Shown in pieces: positions 16,189 to 25,079 of a stretch of 39,616 nt of DNA; position 1 is the stretch's first letter, and each line of letters starts with the position of its first letter. The notes under the pieces are model-generated. The model worked only from the letters and a program-made list of their open reading frames with translations. It did not search any database and was not told where the DNA came from. The position numbers and the translations under genes were made by a program. The stretch is from Deltaproteobacteria bacterium (GTDB lineage Bacteria > Desulfobacterota > DSM-4660 > Desulfatiglandales > Desulfatiglandaceae). The stretch spans positions 1 through 39,616 of the forward strand of contig JAFDDR010000005.1 in the NCBI GenBank assembly GCA_019310785.1, read 5' to 3'.

Positions 16189-18021
16189 CTACCAGACTAC
16201 ATTGTAGGTCTTCACCGGGGTGTGTATTCCTTTGACCTGTATCTCACCCATCTCCTTTACCTCAAACAGGTCTTTTAACTTACTGTACGTCCTCTGGCTG
16301 ATCAGGACTTGTCCAGGTTCGGCCAATGATTCGAGTCGCGCCGCTACATTTACCTGGTTGCCGATGACCGTATAGTCCCTGTGCATATCCGAGCCGATAT
16401 TGCCAACGGTTACATATCCGGTGTTGATTCCAATGCCGATCCCTAATTCATGGCCGTATTGGCGCCATTCATCCAGTAAATCCGTTATCTTTCTTTGCAT
16501 ACCCACGGCCATGCGCACGGCCCGTTCAGCATGATCATCCATTGGTATGGGATCATTAAAAAAGATGAGGAGACCGTCACCTATGATTTTGTTCAGGGTG
16601 CCGTCGTGATTGTGGATGATCTTGATCATCTCGGAAAGATACCTGTCCAAAAGATGAAATAGCTCTTCGGATTCCAGGCTGTCTGTTACACTTGAGAAGC
16701 CCCTGATATCCGAAAACACCACGGTCATTATTTTTCTTTGAGGGTCCGCGCCAAAAGCATGGCCTCCGGTGAGGATCTTTTCTGTGAGTTTGGGCGAGAG
16801 ATAACGTCGAAGTTCGTTATACCTTTCCAGTTCAACGACCTGGCTCTTAACCTTTGATTCAAGATCGTGGTTTAGTTGAAGCAGGTCCTGCTGGGCCTTT
16901 CGGAGTTCCGCAGTGCGCTCTTCGACCTTCTGCTCCAGTTCTAATGCGTACTTGTCTAATTGAGCCTTTGCCTTTACCAACTCTGCATTTGACTTTTCAA
17001 GGGCAAGGTATGCCTTATTTTTCGCGCTCATGCTTTTTCTGAGCTGGTCGATAGACTCACTCAATTCGGACCCGGAATCCTGGGGCGTATCTATGATCTT
17101 AAAAAACTGGGAGAGACGATGAAACAGAGAGAACCGGTCGTGGGAGACCTCTATAATAAAATAGGGGGCGTTAAATATTTCTCCTTCAGTCAGAAGGACC
17201 TGGCCGTTATTTTTAATGGTTTCAGTGATGAGGATCGCCTCCTTTCTGTTCCCGGCGACTGGAGAATAATCCTGACGTTTGGTATATTTGCCCCAGAATA
17301 TTTCATGGCCGTTGACAGACTCTGATTTCAAAATGACCTTTTCCCCGACAATGCGGCGCTGCCCATTACCCGGGTTTCGGATCGTCATAATATCTTCCTC
17401 GATTTTGACATCAAGGCCATATGGAGTGAATTCGGGTTCCTGGTTGAACAGGAACTCCGGATTGTAAGGATTCATATGTTGTTTTATGGATGCAGGAGGC
17501 ATTCCCCAGATGGTAGGGATGGAAGAGATGATTCCCCTCAAATAAGGGTCGCGTATATAGTCCTTGTTGGGGTCCATGTCACTGTGGTGCTCGACTTTAA
17601 TAAGGGTCCTGACCTGTCTCGAACGGCTATCGTATGCGGGGGGTACGATGATCTCGATTTCTTTTGTGTCGTTGAAATTTTTGTTAAAGAAAGGAAGTCT
17701 TTTAAAGCCTTCATTGGGAGAGGCAAAGACCCTCACAAAATAATGAAACCGGCCCCAGGAACGGAGCCTCGCTGAAGAGGCGCCGCATTTGAAATAGAAA
17801 TTGGGTTCGCTCACCAGTTCTTTGGCTTTCCTGAAAATCCGGTCAAAATTGTCAAGCGTGGTCCATTCATCTTCGTTCAGAAAGAAATCCTCGTTAGAAG
17901 TGTATTCCTCGGCAGGGTAGGGGAGTCCTTCAAACAGGGCACTGCAGTCGCCTAATTTACTCCTCACATAGGCGGCAACAACTTTAATATTCCGATTACT
18001 GATACAATCCGGACGGCTCAT
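16189..18021 (-). CDS. Class III adenylate/guanylate cyclase with novel N-terminal sensor and coiled coil
   Basis: 610 residues, minus strand, ATG 18021. Residues 1 to about 320 form an unrecognised sensor-like region (EDEWTTLDNFDRIFRKAKEL, HDRFSLFHRLSQFF), with no membrane helices. Residues about 325-415 are a long coiled coil (KAQLDKYALELEQKVEERTA). The catalytic domain runs from about 425: TVVFSDIRGFSSVTD supplies the first metal Asp, TLNKIIGDGLLIFF the Lys and second Asp, and RDYTVIGNQVNVAARLE the Thr-bearing strand, a K/T pair typical of bacterial adenylate cyclases. It should make cAMP in response to a cytoplasmic signal transmitted through the coiled coil. No dedicated cAMP receptor gene is nearby. 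Confidence 0.85.
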   Translation of the reverse strand: MSRPDCISNRNIKVVAAYVRSKLGDCSALFEGLPYPAEEYTSNEDFFLNEDEWTTLDNFDRIFRKAKELVSEPNFYFKCGASSARLRSWGRFHYFVRVFASPNEGFKRLPFFNKNFNDTKEIEIIVPPAYDSRSRQVRTLIKVEHHSDMDPNKDYIRDPYLRGIISSIPTIWGMPPASIKQHMNPYNPEFLFNQEPEFTPYGLDVKIEEDIMTIRNPGNGQRRIVGEKVILKSESVNGHEIFWGKYTKRQDYSPVAGNRKEAILITETIKNNGQVLLTEGEIFNAPYFIIEVSHDRFSLFHRLSQFFKIIDTPQDSGSELSESIDQLRKSMSAKNKAYLALEKSNAELVKAKAQLDKYALELEQKVEERTAELRKAQQDLLQLNHDLESKVKSQVVELERYNELRRYLSPKLTEKILTGGHAFGADPQRKIMTVVFSDIRGFSSVTDSLESEELFHLLDRYLSEMIKIIHNHDGTLNKIIGDGLLIFFNDPIPMDDHAERAVRMAVGMQRKITDLLDEWRQYGHELGIGIGINTGYVTVGNIGSDMHRDYTVIGNQVNVAARLESLAEPGQVLISQRTYSKLKDLFEVKEMGEIQVKGIHTPVKTYNVVW

Positions 18022-18336
18022 TGTTTGATAACCTCGTAAAAAGTCACTCTGCGCCTTTTTATTAGGCGGAGGAGGGCTGCAAATTTTGTTCAGATAAAAG
18101 GAGAAGTCCCCACATTACTTGACAGCTAATAAAAGTTTATCCAATTTCTGTGCCGAAACCCGATTTATTGGCGAATCCTTTATAAAAAAAGGTTATTCAT
18201 CGCGAAAAACATTGTGTATTAACCTGAAACCCGAATTATACCGGCATGTTAGACGTTTACGATGCAATGCATCTATATGCCAATATCAAGAGATATTTTT
18301 ATTGTTTGGAGACCGGACAGAACAGAAAAGAATAAA

Positions 18337-18377
18337 ATGCACAAAAATTTGTGCATGATGCACATTTTTTTGTGCAT
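18337..18377. promoter_or_regulatory. Cluster of four TGCACA half-sites (two adjacent palindromes)
   Basis: ATGCACAAA-AA-TTTGTGCAT (18337-18356) is a perfect 9+2+9 palindrome. It is followed at once by ATGCACA-TTTTTT-TGTGCAT (18358-18377). They lie about 315 bases upstream of the cyclase gene and 110 bases after the receiver gene end. This could be a dimeric regulator's double operator or a cruciform; it is not followed by a T-run that would make it a plain terminator. The rest of the gap 18022-18489 shows only a Tn-like end near 18026-18045 and the G-rich tract at 18411. Confidence 0.4.
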
Positions 18378-18410
18378 GCTTTCTGCAATGCCCTTTTAAA
18401 AGGATAACTC

Positions 18411-18470
18411 GTGTCTGACCGAAAATCCCCTCCCCTGGTGGGGGGGGTTGGGGGAGGGGGAGGGGAGTTG
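18411..18470. repeat. Partial copy of the GTGTCTGACCGAAAA element with G-rich tract
   Basis: GTGTCTGACCGAAAA (18411-18425) is identical to one end of the element at 30435-30521. It is followed by C-runs and then a tract of long G-runs (18437-18470), but the matching right end is missing. The G-runs could form a quadruplex on the plus strand. Confidence 0.45.
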
Positions 18471-18489
18471 CAGAATATCCGGATGGATA

Positions 18490-18891
18490 CTAACTCCTGA
18501 CCGGAGCAAAGGAAGTAAATATAGCTTCAAAACTCTTGACCAGTTTCAAAAGGTCCTTTGACCGGACCTCCCTGCCGACATGTCCTAATATCCCGTAGCC
18601 TTCGGCCTTTTCATTTACTTCCTCCTCCGGAAGATCGGAAATAAGAACCATGGATGTCATGGGAGAGGCCATTACAATGTCTCGCATGGCTTCGAACGGG
18701 GAAGCACTTCCTTCGGCATCGCCCACAACGGCCAGCGGATAAGTCCTTTCCTTTAAGTGCCGCAGGGCCTCTTCTTTTTCAAATGAGGTGGTTACAGCAT
18801 ATGATCTTCTTTTGAGGATTTTTTCAATTGAATCAATAAGTTTTCGGTCTTTTTCCAGTATAAGAGCATGTGGTTTTTCTTTTTGTGCCAT
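18490..18891 (-). CDS. Stand-alone receiver-like protein (atypical response regulator)
   Basis: 133 residues, ATG 18891 behind AAGGGGA. One CheY-like domain: PHALILEKDRKLIDSIEKIL (7-26) gives the first strand with an acidic pair, YPLAVVGDAEGSASP (about 51-65) holds the possible phospho-acceptor Asp, and TSMVLISDLPEEE gives the Ser of the fourth strand. The invariant Lys of strand five is not obvious (HVGREVRSKDLL), so phosphorylation chemistry may be altered. There is no output domain. It lies upstream of the cyclase on the same strand with a 468-base gap, so they are probably not one operon. A pseudo-receiver acting by protein contacts is possible. Confidence 0.7.
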   Translation of the reverse strand: MAQKEKPHALILEKDRKLIDSIEKILKRRSYAVTTSFEKEEALRHLKERTYPLAVVGDAEGSASPFEAMRDIVMASPMTSMVLISDLPEEEVNEKAEGYGILGHVGREVRSKDLLKLVKSFEAIFTSFAPVRS

Positions 18892-19052
18892 GTTTTCGGT
18901 CCCCTTGTTTTAAAGGTAGAGTTAGAAGGATATGAGGTCTAAGTATTTGTTTTGAGTGTTATCATACCTATGTTTGGGCAAAGTGACAAGCTGCATTATT
19001 TTATCCCTTGACAAAGCCATAGAGTGATATAATATCAATCCTATTCAAATAT

Positions 19053-19129
19053 CGGGACGTGGCGCAGTCTGGAAGCGCACCTGAATGGGGTTCAGGGGGT
19101 CCGGGGTTCAAATCCCCGCGTCCCGACCA
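19053..19129 (+). tRNA. tRNA-Pro (anticodon GGG)
   Basis: Acceptor CGGGACG (19053-19059) pairs with CGTCCCG (19119-19125); the D arm is GCGC...GCGC; the anticodon arm CCTGA-ATGGGGT-TCAGG gives anticodon GGG reading CCC/CCU; the T arm CGGGG-TTCAAAT-CCCCG is intact; and ACCA is encoded at the 3' end (19126-19129). A TATAAT box lies at 19028-19033, with TTGACA at 19008-19013 at a short 14-base spacing. Confidence 0.95.
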
Positions 19130-19204
19130 GTAAAATTAAGCACTTACAGAGTGGCAGAAAGGCGGGATTTGGGTTGAAAATTGCAAATGGTTTGAAAAAA
19201 AATG

Positions 19205-19226
19205 AGCGGCGCGAGCCGCTTTTTTT
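19205..19226 (+). terminator. Rho-independent terminator after tRNA-Pro
   Basis: AGCGGC (19205-19210), loop GCGA, GCCGCT (19215-19220) followed by six more T, and preceded by an A-run. It ends the tRNA transcript about 76 bases after the CCA. Confidence 0.8.
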
Positions 19227-19326
19227 ATGGCCCGGGCCGGGTGCCGTTTTTTACCTCCGCTGAAGTTTTGTTTTGTGGAAATTTTTTCATATAATTTTTC
19301 ATTATCTATTATTTTGCCATTTAATG

Positions 19327-19491
19327 ATTGATGGACTCGTAAAAAGTCGTCACCCCGGCCTGCCTGTGCGCGCACGCAGACAGGCGAAAGCCGGTGTCCA
19401 GATCAGCCATAAGTGTTTGAAAACACTGGATTCCGGCTTTTGCCGGAATGACGGAAAATAGTATTTTTCGACTTTTTATGAAGCTATCAAT
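19327..19491. repeat. 165-base inverted-repeat element with nested hairpins
   Basis: The ends ATTGATGGACTCGTAAAAAG (from 19327) and ...CTTTTTATGAAGCTATCAAT (to 19491) are imperfect inverted repeats. Inside are GTCACCCCGGCC... and a ...CCGGCTTTTGCCGGAATGAC hairpin, a palindrome type widespread in this group. A related single end (GATAACCTCGTAAAAAGTC) occurs at about 18028-18045. It lies between the tRNA and sat. Confidence 0.55.
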
Positions 19492-19683
19492 GATTGCAAC
19501 AACTTATTATTGACATGTATTTAAGAACATGCTAATCGACATCTGTTTTTATAGATGCTGGTGGTATATGGCCGGCATCGAGTGTATGTTTGAATTTGAT
19601 GGCTTGCATATGTATGCAGCCATGCTATTGGAAGCGTGATTTTTTTCATCAACCCATACCATTAAGAAAGAGGAGAATAAGCA

Positions 19684-20874
19684 ATGATTAAACCACATGG
19701 ATCCGAAACACTAAATCCCTTGTACGTTGAAGACGATGCCAAACGTGCTACGCTGATCAAGGAAGCCGAAGGGCTGCCCTCCATCGTCATCAGCTCCGCC
19801 GCCGCAGGTAATGCCGTTATGCTGGCCTCCGGATATTTTAACCCGCTGACCGGCTTCATGAACAAAGCCGACGCTCTGGCCGTGGCCAAAGACATGCACA
19901 TGGCAAACGGCTTTTTCTGGCCCACCCCTGTGCTCAACATGGTGAAAGACGCCGGCGCCGTCAAGGATGCCAAGCGCATCGCCCTTCTGGACCCCAATGT
20001 GGAAGGCAACCCGGTGATCGCCATTCAAGACGTCGAAGCCATCGAGGAATATACCGATGAAGAGATGGCGATGATGACCGAAAAGGTATTCCGCTCGGAC
20101 GACATGGAGCATCCCGGCGTCAACGCCTTCAACACTGTCGGCAAGATCGGAATATCGGGCCCCATCCAGGTCCTTAACTATTCCTATTTCGACAAGGACT
20201 TTCCGGATACGTTCCGTACCGCCACACAGATTCGCGACGAAATCGGTAAACTGGGCTGGGAAACGGTTGTGGCCTTCCAGACCCGTAACCCCATGCATCG
20301 CGCTCATGAGGGGTTGGTCAAGATGGCCATGGAAGCCGTAAATGCTGACGGAGCCGTCATCCACATGCTCCTGGGTAAACTGAAAAAAGGCGATATCCCT
20401 GCTGACGTGCGCGACGCCGCCATCCGCAAGATGGTTGAGCTGTACTTCGAGCCCAATACTGTGATGATTACCGGATACGGGTTCGACATGCTGTACGCGG
20501 GCCCGCGTGAGGCCGTGCTGCACGCCGTATTCCGCCAGAACATGGGCGCCACCCACCTGATCGTGGGCCGCGACCATGCCGGTGTCGGCGACTACTATGG
20601 CGGCTTCGACGCCCAGACCATCTTTGACGACATTACCAAAGACGATCTGCTCATCGATATCTTCCGCGGCGATCATACCGCCTACTCCAAGAAACTGGGC
20701 AAGGTGATCATGATGGGCAGCGTTACCGATCACACCAAGGACGACTGGGTCTTCCTGTCAGGCACCAAGGTTCGTGAGATGCTGGCCGCCGGCGAAGATC
20801 TGCCGCCCGAGTTTGCGCGTCCGGAAGTGGCCAAAATTCTGATGGACTACTATCAGTCCGAAGCCGCAAAGTAG
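19684..20874 (+). CDS. sat: Sulfate adenylyltransferase (ATP sulfurylase), dissimilatory
   Basis: 396 residues, ATG 19684 preceded by AGAGGAG. It catalyses ATP + sulfate to APS + pyrophosphate, the activation step of dissimilatory sulfate reduction, in the cytoplasm. The active-site signatures are complete: QTRNPMHRAHEG (199-210) with both catalytic His residues, and GRDHAGVGDYYG (295-306). PUA-like N-terminal domain residues include SGYFNPLTGFM (49-59). Length matches the single-domain bacterial/archaeal type. It is monocistronic: the tRNA terminator and a repeat element precede it and a strong terminator follows (20914). Its third-position GC is visibly higher than that of neighbouring genes. 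A possible TTGACA (19510-19515) with TAATCG 17 bases on is its upstream promoter candidate. Confidence 0.96.
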   Translation: MIKPHGSETLNPLYVEDDAKRATLIKEAEGLPSIVISSAAAGNAVMLASGYFNPLTGFMNKADALAVAKDMHMANGFFWPTPVLNMVKDAGAVKDAKRIALLDPNVEGNPVIAIQDVEAIEEYTDEEMAMMTEKVFRSDDMEHPGVNAFNTVGKIGISGPIQVLNYSYFDKDFPDTFRTATQIRDEIGKLGWETVVAFQTRNPMHRAHEGLVKMAMEAVNADGAVIHMLLGKLKKGDIPADVRDAAIRKMVELYFEPNTVMITGYGFDMLYAGPREAVLHAVFRQNMGATHLIVGRDHAGVGDYYGGFDAQTIFDDITKDDLLIDIFRGDHTAYSKKLGKVIMMGSVTDHTKDDWVFLSGTKVREMLAAGEDLPPEFARPEVAKILMDYYQSEAAK

Positions 20875-20913
20875 TTCTGATTCGCATGGATCAGCTATAC
20901 TTGTTTTAAAAAA

Positions 20914-20946
20914 AAGCGTTCACCGGGAAATCCCGGTGAGCGCTTT
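20914..20946 (+). terminator. Strong rho-independent terminator after sat
   Basis: AAGCGTTCACCGGGA, loop AA, TCCCGGTGAGCGCTT, followed by TTTTTATTTTT: a 14-15 base-pair GC-rich stem preceded by an A-run, so it may also work in reverse. Confidence 0.85.
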
Positions 20947-21155
20947 TTATTTTTCCGTTATATCTTTGAACATTTTTTCTTAGACCCCCTGTAAGGGCTC
21001 AAGTTTCCATTGACTTCCATGCCTTTTTAAAATAAATTCTAAATAATATCAAATGATTTCATTGGGTTGCACGCTGACATGAAAATGGTGGGGACCCAAA
21101 ATTCGGTGTGCCGAAGGGCGCGAAGTATTTAACAGGAAAAAAGAGAGGACGGTTT

Positions 21156-23948
21156 ATGGACATAACATTCATGAAATCGAGAGCAATAAGATATCATTTT
21201 TTAGCTACCCTGTATCGCGACGAGATACCTTTGAAGCTTATCGTCGCCATGCAAAAAGAAGAATTTATAGACGCATTCAATGCATCGGTCGTAGGATGTG
21301 GTCTGACAGATCTTATAAGCGGTGCCGGAGAGATGTCATCGTATTTAAAAAGCAGCGATCCTGAGAAGCTTTACAAGGACCTTAGTTACGAATATGCAGA
21401 TCTCTTTCTAAACGCCGGTCCCAACCCGGTCTTTCCATACGAATCCGTTCACGTGAGCAAAGAGCCCGTGGTCATGCAGAAACCGGTCTTCGATTTGAGA
21501 TCGTTTTTCCGTAAGGCTAAGGTGCACAAGTCTCCCGAATACAAAGATTTGGAGGAACATATCGCAGTACAGATGGAATTCCTGCGTTATGTACTTGAAA
21601 AAGGTAATGTCGAGCTATACAGGGATTTTTTCAGCAACAAATATGTGCTTTGGGTGAACTCATTCTGTGATCAGCTTGCCGGTTCCGCCATGACCGGTTT
21701 TTACCGGGGCCTGGCCCATTTTACCCGTGGGGCCTTGACGTGGGAGAATATGAGGCTTGACGGCTTTGCAGATGGCGAGGAGAAAACCCAGAAGATGGCA
21801 GGGGCCGTAAACACACTTGGGTTTGAACCAAGCTTCGTTACCCTGGATGAGGGCGCAATTGAGACTGAACCCGACAGGGCCGTGGCAACCCACTGTTATA
21901 CATGTGGGGCCCTTTGCGGCATGACGGCCAAGCTGAAGGACGGTATCCTTACGGGTACTTCGGGACTTACCGGCGACCCGAAAGGTGGGGGCAGGCTTTG
22001 CCCAAAGGGGGGCTCGGCAGCTAAACACCTTTACTCCGCTTATAGGCTCAAGTCCCCGCTCATCAAAGAGGCCGGCCGTTTTCGCAAGGCATCCTGGGAC
22101 GAGGCCCTGAACAAGGTGGCCGAGGGTATAAAGGGCATAGAACATGCCAAATTAGGCTATTTCAGGGGTAACGATTTCTTGAACTGGATCCACGAGGCCC
22201 TTTTCGACCATTTAGGCTGCCCCAAGACGACCCATAGGCCCATGTGCGACAATTCTAATCGGATGGCCAATGAGCACAATCTGAACGACAAGAGGCCCTG
22301 GATAAACTACCAGGAGGCCGACTATATTATTCACTTCGGAATGAATGAGTTTGCCAGTTCATATGGTCAGCGCAAGACCGCCCAGTTGAAATCCGCGATA
22401 AAGAGGGGCGCAAAACTTGTCATATTCGACCCAAGGCGTTCGGAGACCGCTGCCAGTGCAACGGAGTGGATTCCAATAAGGCCCGCGACCGACGCCGCGG
22501 TTGCCATGGCCATGTGCCATGTGATCATAAAAAACGGGTTGTATGACAAGGATTTTGTGGAGGAGTGGACTTATGGGTTCGAGGAGTTCAAAAAGAGGGT
22601 AATGGGAGAAGAGGACGGCGTGGCCAGAACGCCTGAATGGGCCGCAAAGATCAGCGGGGTCCCGGCTGATACCATCGAGCGCATAGCCCTTGAGTTTGCA
22701 AAGGCGAAAAGCAAAGGTGTAATTTCATGGGCCGGCGTGGCCCAGGTCCCAAACGGCATGTACGGAACCGCGGCAGTCCAGGCCCTGAACGGGCTCTGCG
22801 GTACCTTTGACGCACCCGGAGGCCCCTCGCTTCCCTTCAAGAGGAAGCTGAAATCTGCCTGGGGCGAGGGTCAGGAGAAGCCTGCGGCAACCCCTGCCCC
22901 GAAACTCAACAAATTTGAAATATGGGCAGGCTGGGCACCGGCACATCTGTTGGCCGACGTGGAGGCGGGTAATCTTAAGGGAATGATTATCTATTTCGGG
23001 GACCCGGTCCTTTCCTGCGGTAACCAGGCGGCCATAACCGAGGCCATAAAAAAGATGGAATTCAAGGTGGCCATTGACGCATATATGTGTAACAGCGCCC
23101 TTTTATGTGATGTGGTGCTTCCCGACGCCACATGGCTGGAACAGAGCCAGATAAAGGCAGACTGGCTTTACGAGGCTTTCATCGGATACTATGCCGAAGT
23201 GGTTAAACCCATGTATGAATCCATGCCTATTTGGAAGATAACGGTTGAGCTTGCCAGGAGGCTTGACCTCGGACAGTACTTCCCATGGACCAACATGGAA
23301 GAAGCATTCCGTAACCAGTTAGCTGGTACACTCTGGTCATTTGACGAGCTGAAGGAGAAGGGTTTTATTATAACTGACGAGGCAGAATACTATAAGTATA
23401 AGAACTGGGGATCCATTAATCCTCCCGAGGGATATGGTTCCTCCGGGAATAGTAAAACAGGAAAATATAATTTACTAAACCCAGTGGCCCAAGAGAAAGG
23501 TATAGACCCTCTGCCCGACTATAAAGAGCCTGATAAGGAGTTGCAGCCCGATGATGATTATCCTTTCATCTTTGGCAATTTTCGGATGTTTACCCATGAA
23601 CACTCATCCACCTTTAATAATTATCAACTTATGAAGACTGAAGGAACAAATAGGCTCTGGATTAATATGTTGGATGCCCAGGAACTGGGTATAACCGAAG
23701 GTGACAGGGTGAAGATAAAATCTCCATGGGGCGAGAAGGAGATAGTTGCAATGCCTACCTGGTATATTATGAGGGGGGTCCTGGGATCTCAAGGCGGGTT
23801 TGGCCATATTCGTGGATTGGAGGGAGACCCGAAGTACACACAGTTTAGCGGGGTTAATGCGGGTGGAATCATGAAGCCCAATACCACGGAAAATGTAGGA
23901 GGTACACCATTGTTGAAATATATAAAGGTGAGGTTGGAGAGGATCTAA
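21156..23948 (+). CDS. TorD-like chaperone fused to a molybdopterin oxidoreductase (DMSO reductase family)
   Basis: 930 residues. ATG 21156 is preferred to GTG 21108 because GAGAGGA (21143-21149) fits it. Residues 1 to about 215 are an all-helical TorD/NarJ-type assembly chaperone (LYKDLSYEYADLFLNAGPNPVFPYES, about 72-97). From about 245 comes the catalytic subunit: a [4Fe-4S] site at C247/C250/C254/C282 (CYTCGALC...LCPKG), a likely metal ligand Cys in HRPMCDNSNRM, and cofactor segments NDFLNW, FGMNEF, VIFDPRRSE, GDPVLSCGNQ and the C-terminal FRMFTHEHSSTFNNYQ and GVNAGGIMKP. No Sec and no Tat signal, so a cytoplasmic enzyme. Substrate unknown. No electron-transfer subunit gene is adjacent; it ends convergently on the radical SAM gene with a 4-base overlap. 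Confidence 0.85.
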   Translation: MDITFMKSRAIRYHFLATLYRDEIPLKLIVAMQKEEFIDAFNASVVGCGLTDLISGAGEMSSYLKSSDPEKLYKDLSYEYADLFLNAGPNPVFPYESVHVSKEPVVMQKPVFDLRSFFRKAKVHKSPEYKDLEEHIAVQMEFLRYVLEKGNVELYRDFFSNKYVLWVNSFCDQLAGSAMTGFYRGLAHFTRGALTWENMRLDGFADGEEKTQKMAGAVNTLGFEPSFVTLDEGAIETEPDRAVATHCYTCGALCGMTAKLKDGILTGTSGLTGDPKGGGRLCPKGGSAAKHLYSAYRLKSPLIKEAGRFRKASWDEALNKVAEGIKGIEHAKLGYFRGNDFLNWIHEALFDHLGCPKTTHRPMCDNSNRMANEHNLNDKRPWINYQEADYIIHFGMNEFASSYGQRKTAQLKSAIKRGAKLVIFDPRRSETAASATEWIPIRPATDAAVAMAMCHVIIKNGLYDKDFVEEWTYGFEEFKKRVMGEEDGVARTPEWAAKISGVPADTIERIALEFAKAKSKGVISWAGVAQVPNGMYGTAAVQALNGLCGTFDAPGGPSLPFKRKLKSAWGEGQEKPAATPAPKLNKFEIWAGWAPAHLLADVEAGNLKGMIIYFGDPVLSCGNQAAITEAIKKMEFKVAIDAYMCNSALLCDVVLPDATWLEQSQIKADWLYEAFIGYYAEVVKPMYESMPIWKITVELARRLDLGQYFPWTNMEEAFRNQLAGTLWSFDELKEKGFIITDEAEYYKYKNWGSINPPEGYGSSGNSKTGKYNLLNPVAQEKGIDPLPDYKEPDKELQPDDDYPFIFGNFRMFTHEHSSTFNNYQLMKTEGTNRLWINMLDAQELGITEGDRVKIKSPWGEKEIVAMPTWYIMRGVLGSQGGFGHIRGLEGDPKYTQFSGVNAGGIMKPNTTENVGGTPLLKYIKVRLERI

Positions 23949-24949
23949 GGCCCGCTCGAACTGAAATCCTTAATAAAAGAGAGAGAACAGCAGGTGGGCT
24001 GAAAGCGTGGGATAAGACCCAGGTCTTCGGCCTCACGTATGGCCTCTTCGGACCAGACCGCCATACGGGTTGTTCCGGCACGGATTGCTAACTTTTCCAT
24101 TTGCCAACCCTGTCTGTCTCTCGGCCTTTCACAACCTAAGGAGATGGGAACGTCCGGCATCAACAACCTGGCCCTTGCAATAAGACGCCCGATTTCCAGA
24201 GGGGACGGGGGTGTTACTCCGGCCATGGGTGTTCCCTTCAAAGGGGTGAGCACAACAATGACCAAGGCATCCGGCCGATAATCACGAATGATTTCAAGGG
24301 CCTTGTATTCAGCACTTAGCTTTCCGTACCACAATCCTGCCACAATATGAGGAATGAGTTGGAGGCCGCTTTTTTTTATTCCCGCTAATGCATCAAGGAC
24401 CTGTTTCAGCCCGGCTAAATGATATACCCGGGTGGCGGTCTGTTCGTCTCCCATGATATCTATGAGTCCTTGTTTGACGCCGGCCTTTTTTAGGAGCCGA
24501 CAGGATGCAAGGTCGGGGAATCCGGTATGGGCGGACATAAACAAGCCGGTTTCCCGTCCGATTTTCTCAATGGCTCTGGAATACCTTTCCCATGGAAGTC
24601 TTCCCTGAAGGTCGGATCCTCCCGTTAAAAGTATGCCGTGAGCGCCATTTCCGGCTAATCTGCGGGATATTTCGATCAGGTGAACAGGTCCCTCTGCCTT
24701 TAGCATGGGTTCCAGGAGCTTCCCTTTGCAATGTTCGCACTTCAGGTCACATCGGTTTCCCGTGAGTGATATGGCCGGATACCGCCCTCTGATCTGTCCG
24801 TACCTGATCATGCCGGGCAGGTAAAAGGTAAACTTGTGCCCATGGTTTGCCCTGGCTGTGTCCCAGGCGGACTTGAACAGTTCCCTGTCTTCTGGGGAGA
24901 GATTCATCTGAAATGTTGAGGTTTCTGTTTTTATTGCTTTTCCTGACAT
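23945..24949 (-). CDS. Radical SAM protein of the biotin-synthase-related (COG1856-like) group
   Basis: 334 residues, minus strand. The radical SAM cluster motif is CDLKCEHC (68-75; Cys68, Cys72, Cys75) within ISLTGNRCDLKCEHCKGKLL, and GILLTGGSDLQGRLPWERY gives the SAM-binding GGE-like strand. The chain ends RFQPTCCSLSF, with a Cys pair that could bind an auxiliary cluster. The segment 'LTGNRCDLKCEHCKGKLLEPM' matches the COG1856 group of uncharacterised biotin-synthase homologues, some of which have been shown to act as two-component lipoyl synthases (LipS). Whether this is a LipS protein is unproven, as no LipS partner or lipoate ligase is in the window. Confidence 0.7.
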   Translation of the reverse strand: MSGKAIKTETSTFQMNLSPEDRELFKSAWDTARANHGHKFTFYLPGMIRYGQIRGRYPAISLTGNRCDLKCEHCKGKLLEPMLKAEGPVHLIEISRRLAGNGAHGILLTGGSDLQGRLPWERYSRAIEKIGRETGLFMSAHTGFPDLASCRLLKKAGVKQGLIDIMGDEQTATRVYHLAGLKQVLDALAGIKKSGLQLIPHIVAGLWYGKLSAEYKALEIIRDYRPDALVIVVLTPLKGTPMAGVTPPSPLEIGRLIARARLLMPDVPISLGCERPRDRQGWQMEKLAIRAGTTRMAVWSEEAIREAEDLGLIPRFQPTCCSLSFIKDFSSSGP

Positions 24950-25079
24950 ATAGCCTGGTTGGAAAGTGTGATTGATGATTGACGATTGATGATTGATTAT
25001 TTAAACTTCAAAAGCTTTATTAAATATTCAATCGTAATACTTTAGCTGTTTGAAAAATTGAGTAATATTGCAACTTCAC

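Noticed and set aside
15962-16207. 81-residue open frame over the 16054 repeat
   Set aside because: It is translated palindromic repeat sequence, not a gene.
18119-18358. 79-residue open frame in the gap after the cyclase
   Set aside because: It runs into the TGCACA palindrome cluster and has no start signal.
19711-20733. 340-residue open frame on the minus strand opposite sat
   Set aside because: It is fully antisense to sat, caused by the high third-position GC of that gene; no domain or start context.
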